Positions 11,494 through 22,874 are shown, counted from the first letter of the stretch. The stretch: DNA of 64,000 nt from Ectobius pallidus (GCA_964059195.1 CAXKWD010000007.1:157031269-157095268), one strand, 5' to 3'. The notes: a model not told the origin generated them from the sequence alone. Translations and numbers: made by a program.

Positions 11494-12196
11494 CAGTCGG
11501 TCGAATAAAAAACGTCGGGACTCGTATGCAGTTAAAATTAAAGTTTTAACGCATTAGTTCACAAGTTTCCTATAAAAAACATTAAATACAGGTCATTTTC
11601 GGAACATATGAGGCCATGCGACAGGAGGGAAAAAATGAACAACGAGGGAAAAATGAAAAACGCGGAAAGCGCAATACACGATATTCAACTTAATGTATTG
11701 TCATAGTTCATTTTGCTTTGTGTCATCGCATCACATACAAATGCTAGCTTGAGAGAAAGTGTAGTTAGGGCTGTAATTGACCTGCATTTTTCGGCCTCTG
11801 AAGCAGCGAGAAGGTTCCATATTTCTTAAAGAGGTGGGTACTTCACTATAATGCGACCGGAAGTTTTCACAGGGATCTGGCCGGCCGCGTATTTCGATCC
11901 TAGATTGGTTGAACGTAAGTTATTGATTTTGCACTGCAAGTACCGGTATTATAAAATAAAATCTTAAAAAAATGCTCCTTGAATAATCATATTCAAGAAT
12001 ATGGCGGATGTGAGACATAAAGCCACAGCCTTCTATACATGTTCGTTTTGGAACAAAACTGACTAAATAATCAAGAATATACATGGACAGACAAGAGGCA
12101 GGTGTGAACCTAACCTTAAGTCTTCCTGTACATGCGCATATGCTCGTTCGTGATACTTAATCAAATACCGCCCGACGTTTTTTATTTGACCGACTG
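11494..12196. mobile_element. 703-bp element bounded by inverted repeats starting CAGTCGGTC
   Basis: CAGTCGGTCGAATAAAAAAC at 11494 is matched by the inverse of GTTTTTTATTTGACCGACTG ending at 12196, and the match continues through ACGTCGGG. No clean target duplication is visible. No transposase frame was found. It is probably a non-autonomous DNA transposon of unknown superfamily. Confidence 0.6.
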
Positions 12197-12207
12197 TACC
12201 TCATCAC

Positions 12208-13106
12208 TAGGGACAGGATTTTTAGGTTTTTACCTATTTTTTCCTTGCTTCCAAAACAAAAAGCGCTCATACACTTTTTCGAATCATGTCCATAGGATTC
12301 ACCCACATTAATTCTGTGTCACCTAAAAATACTTAAATGGGGTATAAAAACCTGAATGTAGGCCTACCTAAACGGGATATAAAACCTAAAATATCTAATT
12401 TAGGCTGTTTTTTTTGTTTGTCAGTTGAGAAATAGATATTTTGCGGAGAGACAATAACTTTGTCGGGTTGAAATTAATACCACCAGCGTTTCGTTCAACC
12501 CGTTGTTGTCTAGGATGGACAGTATCAAGAGACGGAGTGTAAGAGTACCGGCGTATTCCTTTTAAAATATTCGTATGAACAACCATTGTTGCCGTGTATG
12601 AACAAGGGTATAGATTTATGTGTTTTAAAGCGCTTGTTTGCCTTTAGTACTCCCCTATCATTCATACTGAGTGGTCACACTGTGAGTTTTAAGAAGACGT
12701 GTTAATTATGCCGAAACAAATGAAACCGAGTTTATTACGGCAGTGGATTGGCGATGACCTAAATTTCATTCTTTTCCCCTTCTTCTTCTTCTTCTTCTTC
12801 TTCTTCTTTTTTCTTTCTTCTTCTTTTTTCTTTCTTCTTCTTCTGATGTTATTTTATGACGTTGCACCCCGCGGGTTTCTACGTCTGCTCTGTCCTAAAG
12901 CAAGTTTACAGAAATTTAAGTAAATTTTGTTGAGTTAAACTTTACAAGTATTATGTTTTGAATCCCATGTAGCACATTCAAATTCGTTAAACCAATTATT
13001 CTACCCGAAAATGATATTTTGGACAAAAAAAACCTAAAAAAAAACTATTTCACCTAATGGAAAATCCTAAAACAGTGTTTTTAAAAACCTAAAAATCCGG
13101 TCCCTA
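12208..13106 (+). mobile_element. hAT element family 1, copy B, with exact 8-bp target duplication
   Basis: This copy is flanked by CTCATCAC at 12200-12207 and 13107-13114. The ends TAGGGACAGG and CCGGTCCCTA match copy A in opposite orientation. It keeps the transposase start (ATG at 12708, MPKQMKPSLLRQWIG) but loses it after about 20 codons in a CTT microsatellite at 12778-12842. Relative to copy A it has an exact GGCCTA insertion at 12361-12366. Confidence 0.9.
12778..12842 (+). repeat. CTT microsatellite
   Basis: A (CTT)n run with short interruptions, replacing most of the interior that copy A of the same hAT family retains. Confidence 0.9.
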
Positions 13107-13314
13107 CTCATCACAAGAGATGTTGGAAATTTCCTCCTCTAGCAACCACACAACACTGGCACCTTTTTAAGAAATTTTCTTTCATGTGAATAAGTTCAGC
13201 TTCCGAGATAGAGTTAATTTATCTTGTGATATTGTCTTTAAGTTCTTCTAACAGTTTGTGACTATTATTTATGGGGAAACTTGAAAAATAAAGTGTATAG
13301 GTTAATTTCGCATA

Positions 13315-13415
13315 CATTAAGATAAACGATCGTGATTGGTCTATCCGAGGAATCGCTAAACGTTATTGGTCAATATCAAACACGCGGCTTATGAATGGAA
13401 TAGTCAGCTCAATAC
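13315..13415 (+). repeat. short dispersed repeat, copy 1
   Basis: GATAAACGATCGTGATT and GCTAAACGTTATTGGTCAAT recur in the same order at 40560-40650. No coding capacity or defined ends. Confidence 0.6.
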
Positions 13416-13512
13416 ATGTAGGCCTACAGGTAGTGAACATTGCTTCCATAAAACGCTATGCTATTTACTTATCCCTAGATTATCTATACCACCAAATACA
13501 TACTTAGGCCTA

Positions 13513-13960
13513 CCTTCTTAAAAGGCCCGGCGTCACCCGGGTTTTGTATTTTGTAATTAGAAATTAACTTATGAAGGACTTTCTATTTTCAAATTCTAGG
13601 TCCTTATGTAAATATTTATTTACCGCAATGAATTATATCGATAGCTTCTCTAATTTGTCAAAGTCCCGTATCATTTACTTCCAAACCTACCTGAGACCAC
13701 TTCCAACAATACACTGTTGTCATGCGAACTGTGATTTGGATTTGATAATTCTGTGTAAAAAGGGTTTAAGTATTCTCAAAAACATTTGTTTTTTGGCATT
13801 TAAAATAAAAAAAATTCAAAATCCTTTCTTGGTGTCCACTTACATTATAAAACGAAGATACTGTCAAAATTTCAAGTCTCTACCTATTATAGTTTAGGCT
13901 CTACGTTGATTCTCTGCCAGTCAGTCAATCAGGGCAAAGCCTCTCTTATATATAGAGATT
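13513..13960 (+). repeat. dispersed repeat B, internally deleted copy
   Basis: It starts AAAAGGCCCGG and continues CACCCGGGTTTTGTATT, like the longer copies at 19100-20097 (minus) and 21373-22336 (plus). Later it carries AACAATACACTGTTGTC, shared with the 21373 copy, and ends near TTATATATAGAG. The 108-residue frame inside it is a chance frame in non-coding repeat DNA. Confidence 0.65.
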
Positions 13961-14066
13961 TTGAAATAACTGCAACTTGACCAATGCCTTAAAGGCAACC
14001 TTTCGTGCATGAGGCTAATGTATGAGTGAATTAAATGTCTAAATAGTTTTATTAATGAATCATTAT

Positions 14067-14525
14067 TAGGGGGTGGACTTCTATGACATGTCATATTTTT
14101 TCCCTTGGCATTATTTCAGGTTTCCGACTAATCTAAACCCGATTCCAAGCATCCTGGTGAAAATGGAACGGCTTTTATTGTGCATATAACTGCATATTTA
14201 GGAAATGTTCAACTATTGTAACTTAGCATATTTAGTATGAATATGCATATTTAAGTCATATTTTTGGTATATTTGTGTGCATGTTAAAGAAATTTTGAAG
14301 TTTTATGTCATATTTTGCACTATAATGATACTTTTTAGAATTTACAGACATTTTAAATAATTAACATTATATTTTAATAAAATGAATTGTAATGAAACTT
14401 AAAATACACACAAGGTGTAAGTGGTAAAGTGATATTTTAAGTTTTATTGGTCATATTTTAATGTTTTTTAGGTCATAAATGCATGCATATATCCTATTTT
14501 TTAGGTCATAGAAATCCGCTCCCTA
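14067..14525 (+). mobile_element. hAT MITE family 2, copy 1, with exact 8-bp target duplication
   Basis: A 459-bp non-autonomous element with ends TAGGGGGTGGACTTCTATGAC and its near-perfect inverse. ATCATTAT flanks it at 14059-14066 and 14526-14533. The body is rich in GGTCATATTTT motifs and has no coding frame. Confidence 0.9.
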
Positions 14526-14993
14526 ATCATTATTAAGTAGACTAGGTTGTCATATTGGTATGATGGTAATTAACTTAGTTAACAGAAGAAATGGAAAAGA
14601 TGCAGCCCTGTAATTTCCTTATGAAGCAAATGTTAAGGGTATTTTAATTTAAGGACAAGTAGCAATCGATTCCGAAGAGAATAATAGACTGTGCTGACAT
14701 CTGGCAAGGACATTTTAAAAAGAGAGAAACTTTGGGGGGGAGTTATTACAGAGAGAGATTCTCAATTACAAAACTTTTGTCGAAGAAGAACTTTCTTTTT
14801 CACACATTTATATCGTTATATATGTCTCCCCCCCCTGCTTTTGAATAATCTGCTTATAAATTACAAATTATGCTGTTTAAAATGGGGTGACACAAGAGAT
14901 ACGCTTCAGCTCAGACAATGGGGGTTGGCGGAGGGACTTTTCTCAACTTCCCGATGAAATTTCTCTCTTCTTCTTATTCTTCTCTTTTTAAAA

Positions 14994-15164
14994 TAATTAT
15001 CATTATTATAGTCTATAAGAATTAAAGTTTGTATTGCTGGAACTTTTGGGGGTGAGTAACATTGCAATTAAAGAAACCTTAATATAGCCGGTGCTATTCG
15101 TTTGCAAGAGAATTAAAAAGAGATTAGTAAAAGAGCTATGCGTTCAAAGTAGTTTCTTCATAGC
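14994..15164 (+). repeat. left copy of a 171-bp direct repeat flanking a hAT MITE
   Basis: This segment, from TAATTATCATTATTATAGTC to CTTCATAGC, recurs as 15657-15832 directly on the other side of the element at 15165-15658. The copies differ by a few substitutions and by an exact GGCCTA insertion in the right copy. Confidence 0.9.
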
Positions 15165-15658
15165 TAGGGGGTGGATTTCTATGACCTAAAAAATAGGATA
15201 TATGCATGCATTTATGACCTAAAAACGTTAAAATATGACCAATAAAATTTAAAATATGACTTTATCACTTACACATTGTGTATATATTTTTTTAAAGTTT
15301 CATTACAATACATTTTATACTGTTAATTATTTACAATAAGTTATATATAAATTCTAAAAAAGTATCATTATAATGCAGAATTTACAAAATATATGAAACT
15401 TCAAAATTTCTTTAATTTGCACACAAATATGCCAGAAATATGACCTAAATATGCATATTCATACTAAATATGCTACAATAGTTGAAAATTTCCTAAATAT
15501 GCTACAATAGTTGAAAATTTCTTAAAAATGCAGTTATATGCACAATAAAAGCCGTTCCATTTTCACCAGGATGCTTGGAATCGGATTTAAATTAGTCGGA
15601 AACCTAAAAAATAATGCAAAGGGGAAAAATATGACATGTCATAGAAATCCGCCCCCTA
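15165..15658 (-). mobile_element. hAT MITE family 2, copy 2 (inverted relative to copy 1)
   Basis: A 494-bp copy of the 14067 element in the opposite orientation, with ends TAGGGGGTGGATTTCTATGACC and TCATAGAAATCCGCCCCCTA. It has no 8-bp duplication. Instead it abuts a 171-bp direct repeat exactly on both sides. Part of its interior (CCTAAATATGCTACAATAGT and following) is locally duplicated near 15490. Confidence 0.88.
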
Positions 15659-15832
15659 ATTATCATTATTATAGTCTATAAGAATTAAAGTTTGTATTGC
15701 TGGAACTTTGGTTGGTGAGTAACATTGCAATTAAAGAAACCTTAATAGGCCTATAGCCGGTGCTATTCGATTGCAAGAGAATTAAAAAGAGATTAGTAAA
15801 GAGCTATGCGTTCAAAGAAGTTCCTTCATAGC
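15657..15832 (+). repeat. right copy of the 171-bp direct repeat
   Basis: It matches 14994-15164 from TAATTAT through CATAGC. It carries TAGGCCTATAGCC where the left copy has TATAGCC. Confidence 0.9.
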
Positions 15833-17180
15833 CATATTCTCCACAGGCGTTCTGGGTTTCCAACTCCAAGAGGCCTATAGCCCCTTAGATTACACAGCCC
15901 AACAAAAAGAACCTTTTGTTTGGTGTCTCAGATGTTTTACTGGATTTTGGCTATATACTTAGTGTGCTTATTTCAAATATGTAAACCGTTTTTCTCTACC
16001 AGCTCTACTTTTATATGGATTTTATTCGTGAACTCTTAGTCTAGCGAAACAAAATCTTGCTTGATAATATAGCTAGTGAAGGTTCTTGACCATACTTGGG
16101 ACACGTAGGACGAAAACTGTACGAAGTACAGAACAACTAAAAGCTGGATTAATTTTCGGTCCTCAAATTGACAGCTCATAAGCCATAAACGACTGTACAA
16201 TATGTGATAATATTTTTTTTAAAGACCCCATGTTATTTTGTTATTGTAATGTTAATGTAATGTTAGTGTGTTGCTTTTTTCTTCAAATGATTTAGAAGCT
16301 AAAAATAGGCACTGCTTTTTATTTATATCAAACGTAAAATGGAATAATATGCATAATGGTAATACCATATCTCCAAACTAAAGTCGATTGGGCATAACTA
16401 ATGGCACATTCGGCATGAGCGACCTTAATATACCCAAGAATAGGTGTAATGCAAAACAAAACAAAAAATTCTAAGGCAACAAAAAGGCTGTTGGTCTGTG
16501 TAATGAACCGATCTGGATCTTAACTCGCAGATCGATTACAAAAATTGCAGTTTAATAGAACTTGCTATTTAACGCCATATTGATTAAACAAAATCGTGCC
16601 TTGTTAAGTAAAGAATAAGAAACTTCGTCTACGAGCTATGAGTACATAATATAATGTTTTAGATTTATTTGATAAGGACAGGAAGCAACTTTGTTATCTG
16701 CAGACAAAACATAATATTTGGATTGGATTCCTGGAGATCATTTATTTATTTTTTGATTTTTTGGTCCCTTCAGTATTTTCTGGTTCCGCTCTTGGTTGAG
16801 ACGAAAATAAGATATCCTAGGAGGAGCTTTGGTAACCGTTACATGTAGAGCTCAGTCATTTCCGTAACGTCTATGAGTGATTCCTATTAGCAGCTTCGTT
16901 GCGAGTTACCTACTAGCTATCACCACGCCTACGTGGTGGCTAGACTGGGTACTGGGAGTCAGCTTTTACTCAGACTAGAAAATCCTTACACCGCGTGATT
17001 AAACTCGTAATCTTTAATTAACCCTTGGTCGGATTCCTGTGAAATTTGTGCAGGAATAATCTACACACATCAGCCCTACTGTTGGTTAAAACAGAGCCTT
17101 AAAAAAGCGGGCACAAATGTTTTTATTTTATTTTATAAACATCACCCGTTGCACAAAATTCATGGAGGGAGAAGCGAATT
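15833..17180. other. no gene recognised
   Basis: AT-rich sequence without a recognisable protein family, RNA gene or repeat boundary. Confidence 0.5.
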
Positions 17181-17182
17181 TC

Positions 17183-17529
17183 ACTATGCGACAATTTTTT
17201 GTATTTTTGTGTCCCGAAAAAACTTCAAGCGAGAAAGTTTTAGTGAAATAATTGAATTTTAATATAAATGAAGTTCCAGCTCTATATCTCGAATGGTTTA
17301 CGAGTAATTGAGTGGTAATTATTATTCCATGCGCTTCAATTGTCGGACTGATTTGTGACGACCGTGAACTGTTCCGGAAGAAGCATATTTTGACTATGCG
17401 ACAATTTGTTTATTTCTGTGACCAGAAAATGATTCAAGCATGTAAGCTTTAGGGAAATATTTTAATTTTATTATACATCAAGTACCACGTTTATATTTTG
17501 AATGGTTTACGAGTAATAGAGTGGTAATT
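17183..17529 (+). repeat. diverged tandem duplication, period about 210
   Basis: ACTATGCGACAATTT at 17183 and 17393 and GAATGGTTTACGAGTAAT with GAGTGGTAATT at both unit ends define two diverged units of about 138 bases, with the repeated block spaced by 210 bases. Confidence 0.75.
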
Positions 17530-18385
17530 GCTCCAGCGCTAAAGCTATAAAATATATAGGCTATAAAATAGGCCTACTAGCAATTACGTAAAAATCCTTA
17601 AATATTTTATTCGTGGACTCAATAATAAAGGATATTTACTGGCTACTTGTATCCATACTGAAAGATTGACCCGCTGGGGAAGAGAATGAATTAAACTTTT
17701 TCCTAATCTTGTAAATCTGCACTACATTTATTTAGATATTTGTTGAATTATTTATTTTATATTTTGATCCTTTTTGCTAGTAGCTTTTATGTCTAATTAC
17801 CTTATCAAATGCCTTATTAGTTTAATACCTTGTTACGCCCTTTTCATATTTTAATATAATTTATCAACATGAAAACGTATTACAGTTAAAATGGGCGGTG
17901 AATTGCCGAGGCTTTATGAGCATGCTATCCGGTTATAGATAGGGCAAGACGATGGTACTTTTTAATGAAAAATTCATGGAAAAATCCTTTGAAATATTGT
18001 GTGTTTTATGTAGAATGCATTGCGAAGCAATTTGTGCGAATGTGTGTCCTTTTTTTATGTTGAGACGCCGATTTTAATGATCCTGCGCCTCTTTTTGTTG
18101 TGTTGCTCATGAAAGTTTCCCTGCTCTGCAATTCACAAACCATCCCCTAGTTTATTAGGTCTATATTATCTCTGTTGTCACATAATTTGTATACAGATCT
18201 ACACTTTTGGCCGTGTTTCACCAATCATTACCTACATAACTTACCCCATATAACCCGGAGAAAATTATTATTTATATTAATGTATTGCTATGATGACAAT
18301 ATTAATACAAATTAATAATCTACAATAGTCTACACAATGTAATAATAATATTAGTACTGTACATATTAATATTAATATATAAAAA

Positions 18386-19095
18386 TTCCCGTAGTTGTTT
18401 TCTACCCTTATTATAAGGTGTAATTGCTATACAAATATAGGATACATACTTTAACAAATTTTCATCAAATTATACTAATATAACCTCTAGAATGAGAAAT
18501 ATTTTCTAGGCAACAAAATATTAGATCAAATCACCCTTTAGTTGTTGTATAGGCCTACCTATATTATATAATTTCTATTCAAATCTAGATACTTTGAGAG
18601 ATTTTTACAAGATTTTAAAGACAAATGCTGTAGAATCAGAAGAACATTTTAAGTAACTTGAATAACAGAACAGTTCACATCTTAGCTGTTTTCTACCCAT
18701 ACGTTGTGATGTCTGTACAAATCTACATTCTTCGAACAGTTTTCTACCCTATTACATAATCTATATATAAGTATAAATACTTCGAAAGATTTTTAGCAGA
18801 TTTTTAAATAGATTCTGCAGAATCAAATGACAATTCAAGGCAGCAATAATAACAGAAAAGGATCATACCATAGCTCTTCTCTACCCCTATTTCCAATCCC
18901 TATACAAATTTAAATTCTTTGAAGGATTATACAAAACCAGATCCTATAGAATCAGGAGAAAATTCTATTCAACAATACTATCCTTCCCTTAGCTGTTTTA
19001 TACCGCTAATATATAATCTCTATACCCGTCTACATTCTTTGGTTAGTTTTTATGAAATCTTACACACAGATCCTTCAGAAACATATGAATTATGA
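18386..19095. repeat. degenerate minisatellite, period about 140
   Basis: The block TTAGCTGTTTTCTACCC, then an AT-rich stretch, TATACAAATCTACATTCTT and GAATCAGA, recurs with much divergence near 18391, 18540, 18683, 18871 and 19000, plus a short extra piece near 18738. It directly adjoins repeat B on the minus strand and may be part of its internal structure. Confidence 0.6.
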
Positions 19096-19099
19096 CACA

Positions 19100-20097
19100 A
19101 CATGAATATCACTTGAGAACGGCTCGACCGATTTGGCTGATTCTTTTTTTGTTGTGTTCGTAATTGTCAGGACAAGGTTTGTATGAAAGAAAATTTATGG
19201 AAAATCCACGGGAAAAGTCGGAAATGTGAAATGAGGCAGAGTTAGAAAGTTCTGCTTTCAATTGTTTACATAACGAAAGTTTTGTTTACGGTGTTCGCAT
19301 AGGACTTTGGAAACTATATTATATTACTGGGCTCTAACAAATTCTGATACAATCGATGTAAATGTGAAAATAATTCTTGAAGAATAAAATCCACGAAAAT
19401 AAAGCAGTCACAAAACTTTCTCTACCCTCGACATGGAAAACATCATTTTTTCACTTCACATTTTGATGTAGAATAAGCGGTCGTATTACAGGGACAACTT
19501 AGTTGCAGTGAGTATGCTATATCAGAAGTCGGTAACAAATTCTATCCACTGATACGTCACTCATAGCTGTAGGCTTTGTATTAGTTGAGAAATAGACCTA
19601 GGGATGTTTATCAGAGGCCCTAAGCAACTAAAAGAAGACAAAATGGGATGGAACATTTTCAGTCCTACGCGCGCAGTAAGTTATAGTATGTCCCAGGTTT
19701 TTGGGAAGGAAAATATGAAAGTGATATTGAATTTATTTTTTACTTCAGCCCCGAAACGGTTGTATGGTAATATGAGAGTGAGAAATACAATTTTCTGTAA
19801 AGACAATACAATATTATGTAACCTGAATTTATTTTTCTTCTTATTTGCACTCCTCCCAGGCATGGTGTGTAGAAGCAATGGAATGCAACATTCGACATCC
19901 TCTATGAGCCATAAAAAGCTATATCTAGCGTTTTCTGAGGGATTAGTCTGATGATTGTCATATGTCGTTCTTCCTCATTTCGAATTCTACATACATATTA
20001 TATAAGGACCTAGAGTTTCAAAATCGAAAGTCCTCCATAAGTTAATTTCATATTACAAAATACAACACCCGGGCGACGCCGGGCCTTTTAAGCTAGT
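19100..20097 (-). repeat. dispersed repeat B, long minus-strand copy
   Basis: Read on the minus strand it begins CTAGCTTAAAAGGCCCGGCG at about 20097. It then matches the plus copy at 21373-22336 through landmarks such as GAAAACGCTAGATATAGC and TCTGATATAGCATACTCAC. The far end near 19100 carries CTCGACCGATTTGGCTGA, similar in style to the GCTTTATCGGATTTTCATGA of repeat F. No coding frame is credible. Confidence 0.7.
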
Positions 20098-20562
20098 ATA
20101 TATAAAGTTTATGTAATTCCTGCCATTTCTGTAAAAACAACGTGAGCGTTAATAAATATAATATTTTAATTATTTTAATGTTAAATAAAACATCTAGCAG
20201 TTGAGTAAATAATCGCGATCGAAGCAGCGGTCACGTGCTAATATAATATAATAATTATATTCCTTAGGCGGATTCCACTGGTTGACAACAAACGTTCACA
20301 CACAGGTCTAAACAGTGAATGACTATGCGCACACAATGTCGCGCTTCCCCACCACTACCAACCAGGGCAGGGCAGGACAGAACAGAACGCGCGCCAACTG
20401 CGTCATTTCCTAGGTCTGCTGACTAGCACCCCATAGACGTTCCGAATCTGTCCGACCTTCTAACAGTTTAACAATAATTACTATCAGAATGCATAAGTGC
20501 CGAGTTTCACTCTATTTTATAATTTTAAATTAACATAGTCTATCTAATAAGTAGTAGCTAAA

Positions 20563-20619
<57 letters not shown>

Positions 20620-20667
20620 TCAGCAACCACTTGATATTTAAACATTATTATTATTATTATTATTATT
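20563..20667 (+). repeat. AAT and ATT microsatellites facing each other
   Basis: (AAT)n at 20563-20620 and (ATT)n at 20646-20667 are separated by about 25 bases. As complementary tracts they could pair as a cruciform. Confidence 0.9.
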
Positions 20668-20796
20668 TTTTATTTATTTGGCGAAAGACAAATACAAGGT
20701 GCACTTTAAGCTCCGCCCACTCGATATTCACATTTTGTTTCTCAGCGAAGCAGGGTGACCAACTATCCTTGTATATTGTCGCCGACACTCCCGATC

Positions 20797-20854
20797 GTAC
20801 CAAATATTAAAAATGCGAGAGTGCCCCTTGTACCAAATATTAAAAATGCGAGAG
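20797..20854 (+). repeat. 33-bp tandem duplication
   Basis: TACCAAATATTAAAAATGCG with GAGAGT following occurs twice, starting near 20798 and 20831. The short frame across it has no family match. Confidence 0.8.
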
Positions 20855-21116
20855 TAAGTGCTTTGTACCCACAGGTTTGCCCTGTACCCAACGGTTTGTC
20901 AGCCTGTTTATCCTCGAAGAATTCGCTAGATCGTGGTATAAAAGAAAGTGCTTCACTGAGGGTGGGTTAGGGTGGGAAATGTCTCATGCGACGATGTACC
21001 TTACATTTGGTTTTTCCCATTTATTTTGTTGAGAATATTAACAGGCTTATTGCCCAATTACAACATTCTATTATAATAAATGCACCAGTTTTACAATACT
21101 AAATTATATGTTTAAT

Positions 21117-21372
21117 GTATGTTTAATCTTCATGACTGCTGACGCTGTCTTCCGGAAACCAAACGCCACTCTTCTCTGCCTTTCCAGTGCTCTGGCTCTA
21201 TGTGTCTTGAAATCATTTCTTTCTGTACTCCTTTTCCATGTCTTTGCTGGACGACCTCTTTTCCTTCTTTCTGGAGGTGTCCATTCCATAATTTGTCGCG
21301 GAAGTCGATTCTCCGTCATTCTTTTAATATGTCCGTACCATTGTAGTCTTTTCGTCTCTATTATATCTATGA
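21117..21372 (-). pseudogene. C-terminal end of the same non-LTR reverse transcriptase ORF
   Basis: The minus-strand frame reads IETKRLQWYGHIKRM, then TENRLPRQIMEWTPPERRKR and GRPAKTWKR. This is the conserved ORF2 C-terminal signature, W.GH..RM....LP followed by a basic GRP..TW segment. It continues the fragment at 22337-22874 from the far side of the nested repeat B. The open frame runs on into the target duplication, so the native stop has been lost or replaced. It is inactive. Confidence 0.82.
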
Positions 21373-22336
21373 CTAGCTGAAAAGGCCCGGCATCGCCCGG
21401 GCTTTGTATTTTTTAATTTGAAATTAACTTATGGAGGACTTTATGTATGTAAAACTTGAAATGAAGAAAAAGATTTATCACACTCAAACTATTCCATCAG
21501 AAAACGCTAGATATAGCTTTTTATGGCTCATAGAGGATGTCGAAAGCTGCATTCCGTTGCTTCTACACATCATGCTTGGGAGGATTTGAAATAAGAAGAA
21601 ACATAAATTAAATAAGATTGTATTGACTTGACGGAAAATTTTATTTCTCATTCTCATGTTACCATACAACCGTTTCGGTTCTGAAATAAGAGAAATGCAG
21701 TATCACTTTCATACTTTCCTCCCCTAAAACCCGGGACATAAAATACTGCGTGCATAGGACTCAAAATGTTCCATCCCATGCTTAGGGCCTTATTTCTCAA
21801 CTAATACAAAGCATTCAGCTATGGATAACGTATAAGCGGAAAGGATTGTTTACCTACTTCTGATATAGCATACTCACACACTTAAGTTATCCCTGCATTA
21901 CGACCTCTTATTCTACATCAAAATGTGAAGTGAGAAAATATTTCTTGTGTCGAGGGTAGAGAAAGTTATGTGACTGCATTACAATGTGCTTTATTCTCGT
22001 GGATTTTATTCAAGAATTATTTTCACAAAACGTTAGCATCAGAATTCGTTAAAGTCCAATAAATTATTATGTAGTGTCCAGAGCCCCATGTGAACTGTGT
22101 AAACAATACACTGTTGTCTTGACAACTGAATGGGATTTCATTTTTTTTTGCATAATATTCTCAGAAATTATATAATTTTCAAGGGAAGGACTGATTTGTT
22201 TCAATTTTAATGTTGACAGCTATACTTCCCGGGCTTAACTGGGTATGTGTGCAAAATGTCGTGTAAATTGGTAAAAAAATGTAGATTTGTATAAGGAACA
22301 AACATACATACATACACACTTTCGATTTTATATATT
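21373..22336 (+). repeat. dispersed repeat B, full-length-looking copy nested in a retrotransposon
   Basis: It begins CTAGCTGAAAAGGCCCGGCA and ends in an ACATACATACATACACAC stretch followed by TATATATTAGA. That end type is seen on a widespread class of arthropod elements. It splits a reverse transcriptase frame, which gives both boundaries to within a few bases. The class is not determined. Confidence 0.75.
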
Positions 22337-22874
22337 AGATTATGGTTCTCCCTTCATTTTCATAACTTCTTTTATTTGTATATTCTTTAATTTTTCTCTT
22401 CTTTATTTCCTTGCTGACCTCCTTAAAAAATCCATTTCTGTAGCTAATATTTTGTTTTCATTTCTGTGAGAAATTTGCCAAACTCCTGCACCATATGTGA
22501 GGATGCTTTGAATTACTGTTTTATATATTTGCAAATTCCAGTTTTTTGTTATAACTTAGCCTATGTTTATCCCACCAAATTGAATATAGAACATTTATTG
22601 CTTTCTTTGTTTCGGAAATTCTGTGTTCAATTTCTGTGTTGCTTTTCCCATGTTGATCTATTTTTGTCCCTAGATAGGCCTATATACATTCTGTGCATGG
22701 TTCTATTGTTTCTCCATTGTCTAATTTCAATGGTTCTGTCTTTTCGCCAGGAATTAAGTATTTGGTTTTCTTTGTTTTTATTGTCAATCCCCAACTTTCA
22801 TATTCTTCATTTAATTTTCTTACCATATGGTCATGGTCCTGTGCAATTAGTACCTGGTCATCTGCATAGTTTAA
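22337..22874 (-). pseudogene. reverse transcriptase palm-to-thumb fragment of a non-LTR retrotransposon
   Basis: Minus-strand translation starts YADDQVLIAQDHDHMVRKLN, the catalytic YADD motif followed by the usual helix. It continues with EEYESWGLTIKTKKTKYLIP, then YLGTKID (the conserved YLG motif), then EIEHRISETKKAINVLY and ILTYGAGVW, the start of the thumb. The order and spacing match RTE- or Jockey-like ORF2 proteins. A stop lies at 22677-22679, just before YLGT, and comes from an in-frame GGCCTA insertion; without it the frame reads straight through. The fragment continues at 21372 beyond the nested repeat. It has no endonuclease or N-terminal palm and cannot be active. Confidence 0.85.

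Larger units (their letters stand above)
21117..22874 (-). mobile_element. 5'-truncated non-LTR retrotransposon with a nested repeat B
   Basis: The insertion is bounded by a 12-bp target duplication TATATGTTTAAT at 21105-21116 and 22875-22886. Its minus strand carries the second half of a reverse transcriptase at 22874-22337. Repeat B interrupts this at 22336-21373, and the C-terminal end resumes at 21372-21117. The 5' truncation falls exactly at the catalytic YADD codons. Confidence 0.8.

Noticed and set aside
13571..13897. 108-residue plus-strand frame
   Set aside because: It lies wholly inside non-coding repeat B and is not kept in the other copies.
19604..19951. 115-residue plus-strand frame
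   Set aside because: It lies inside repeat B. The related frame at 21484-21669 (minus) arises because the two copies are inverted relative to each other, not from coding conservation.
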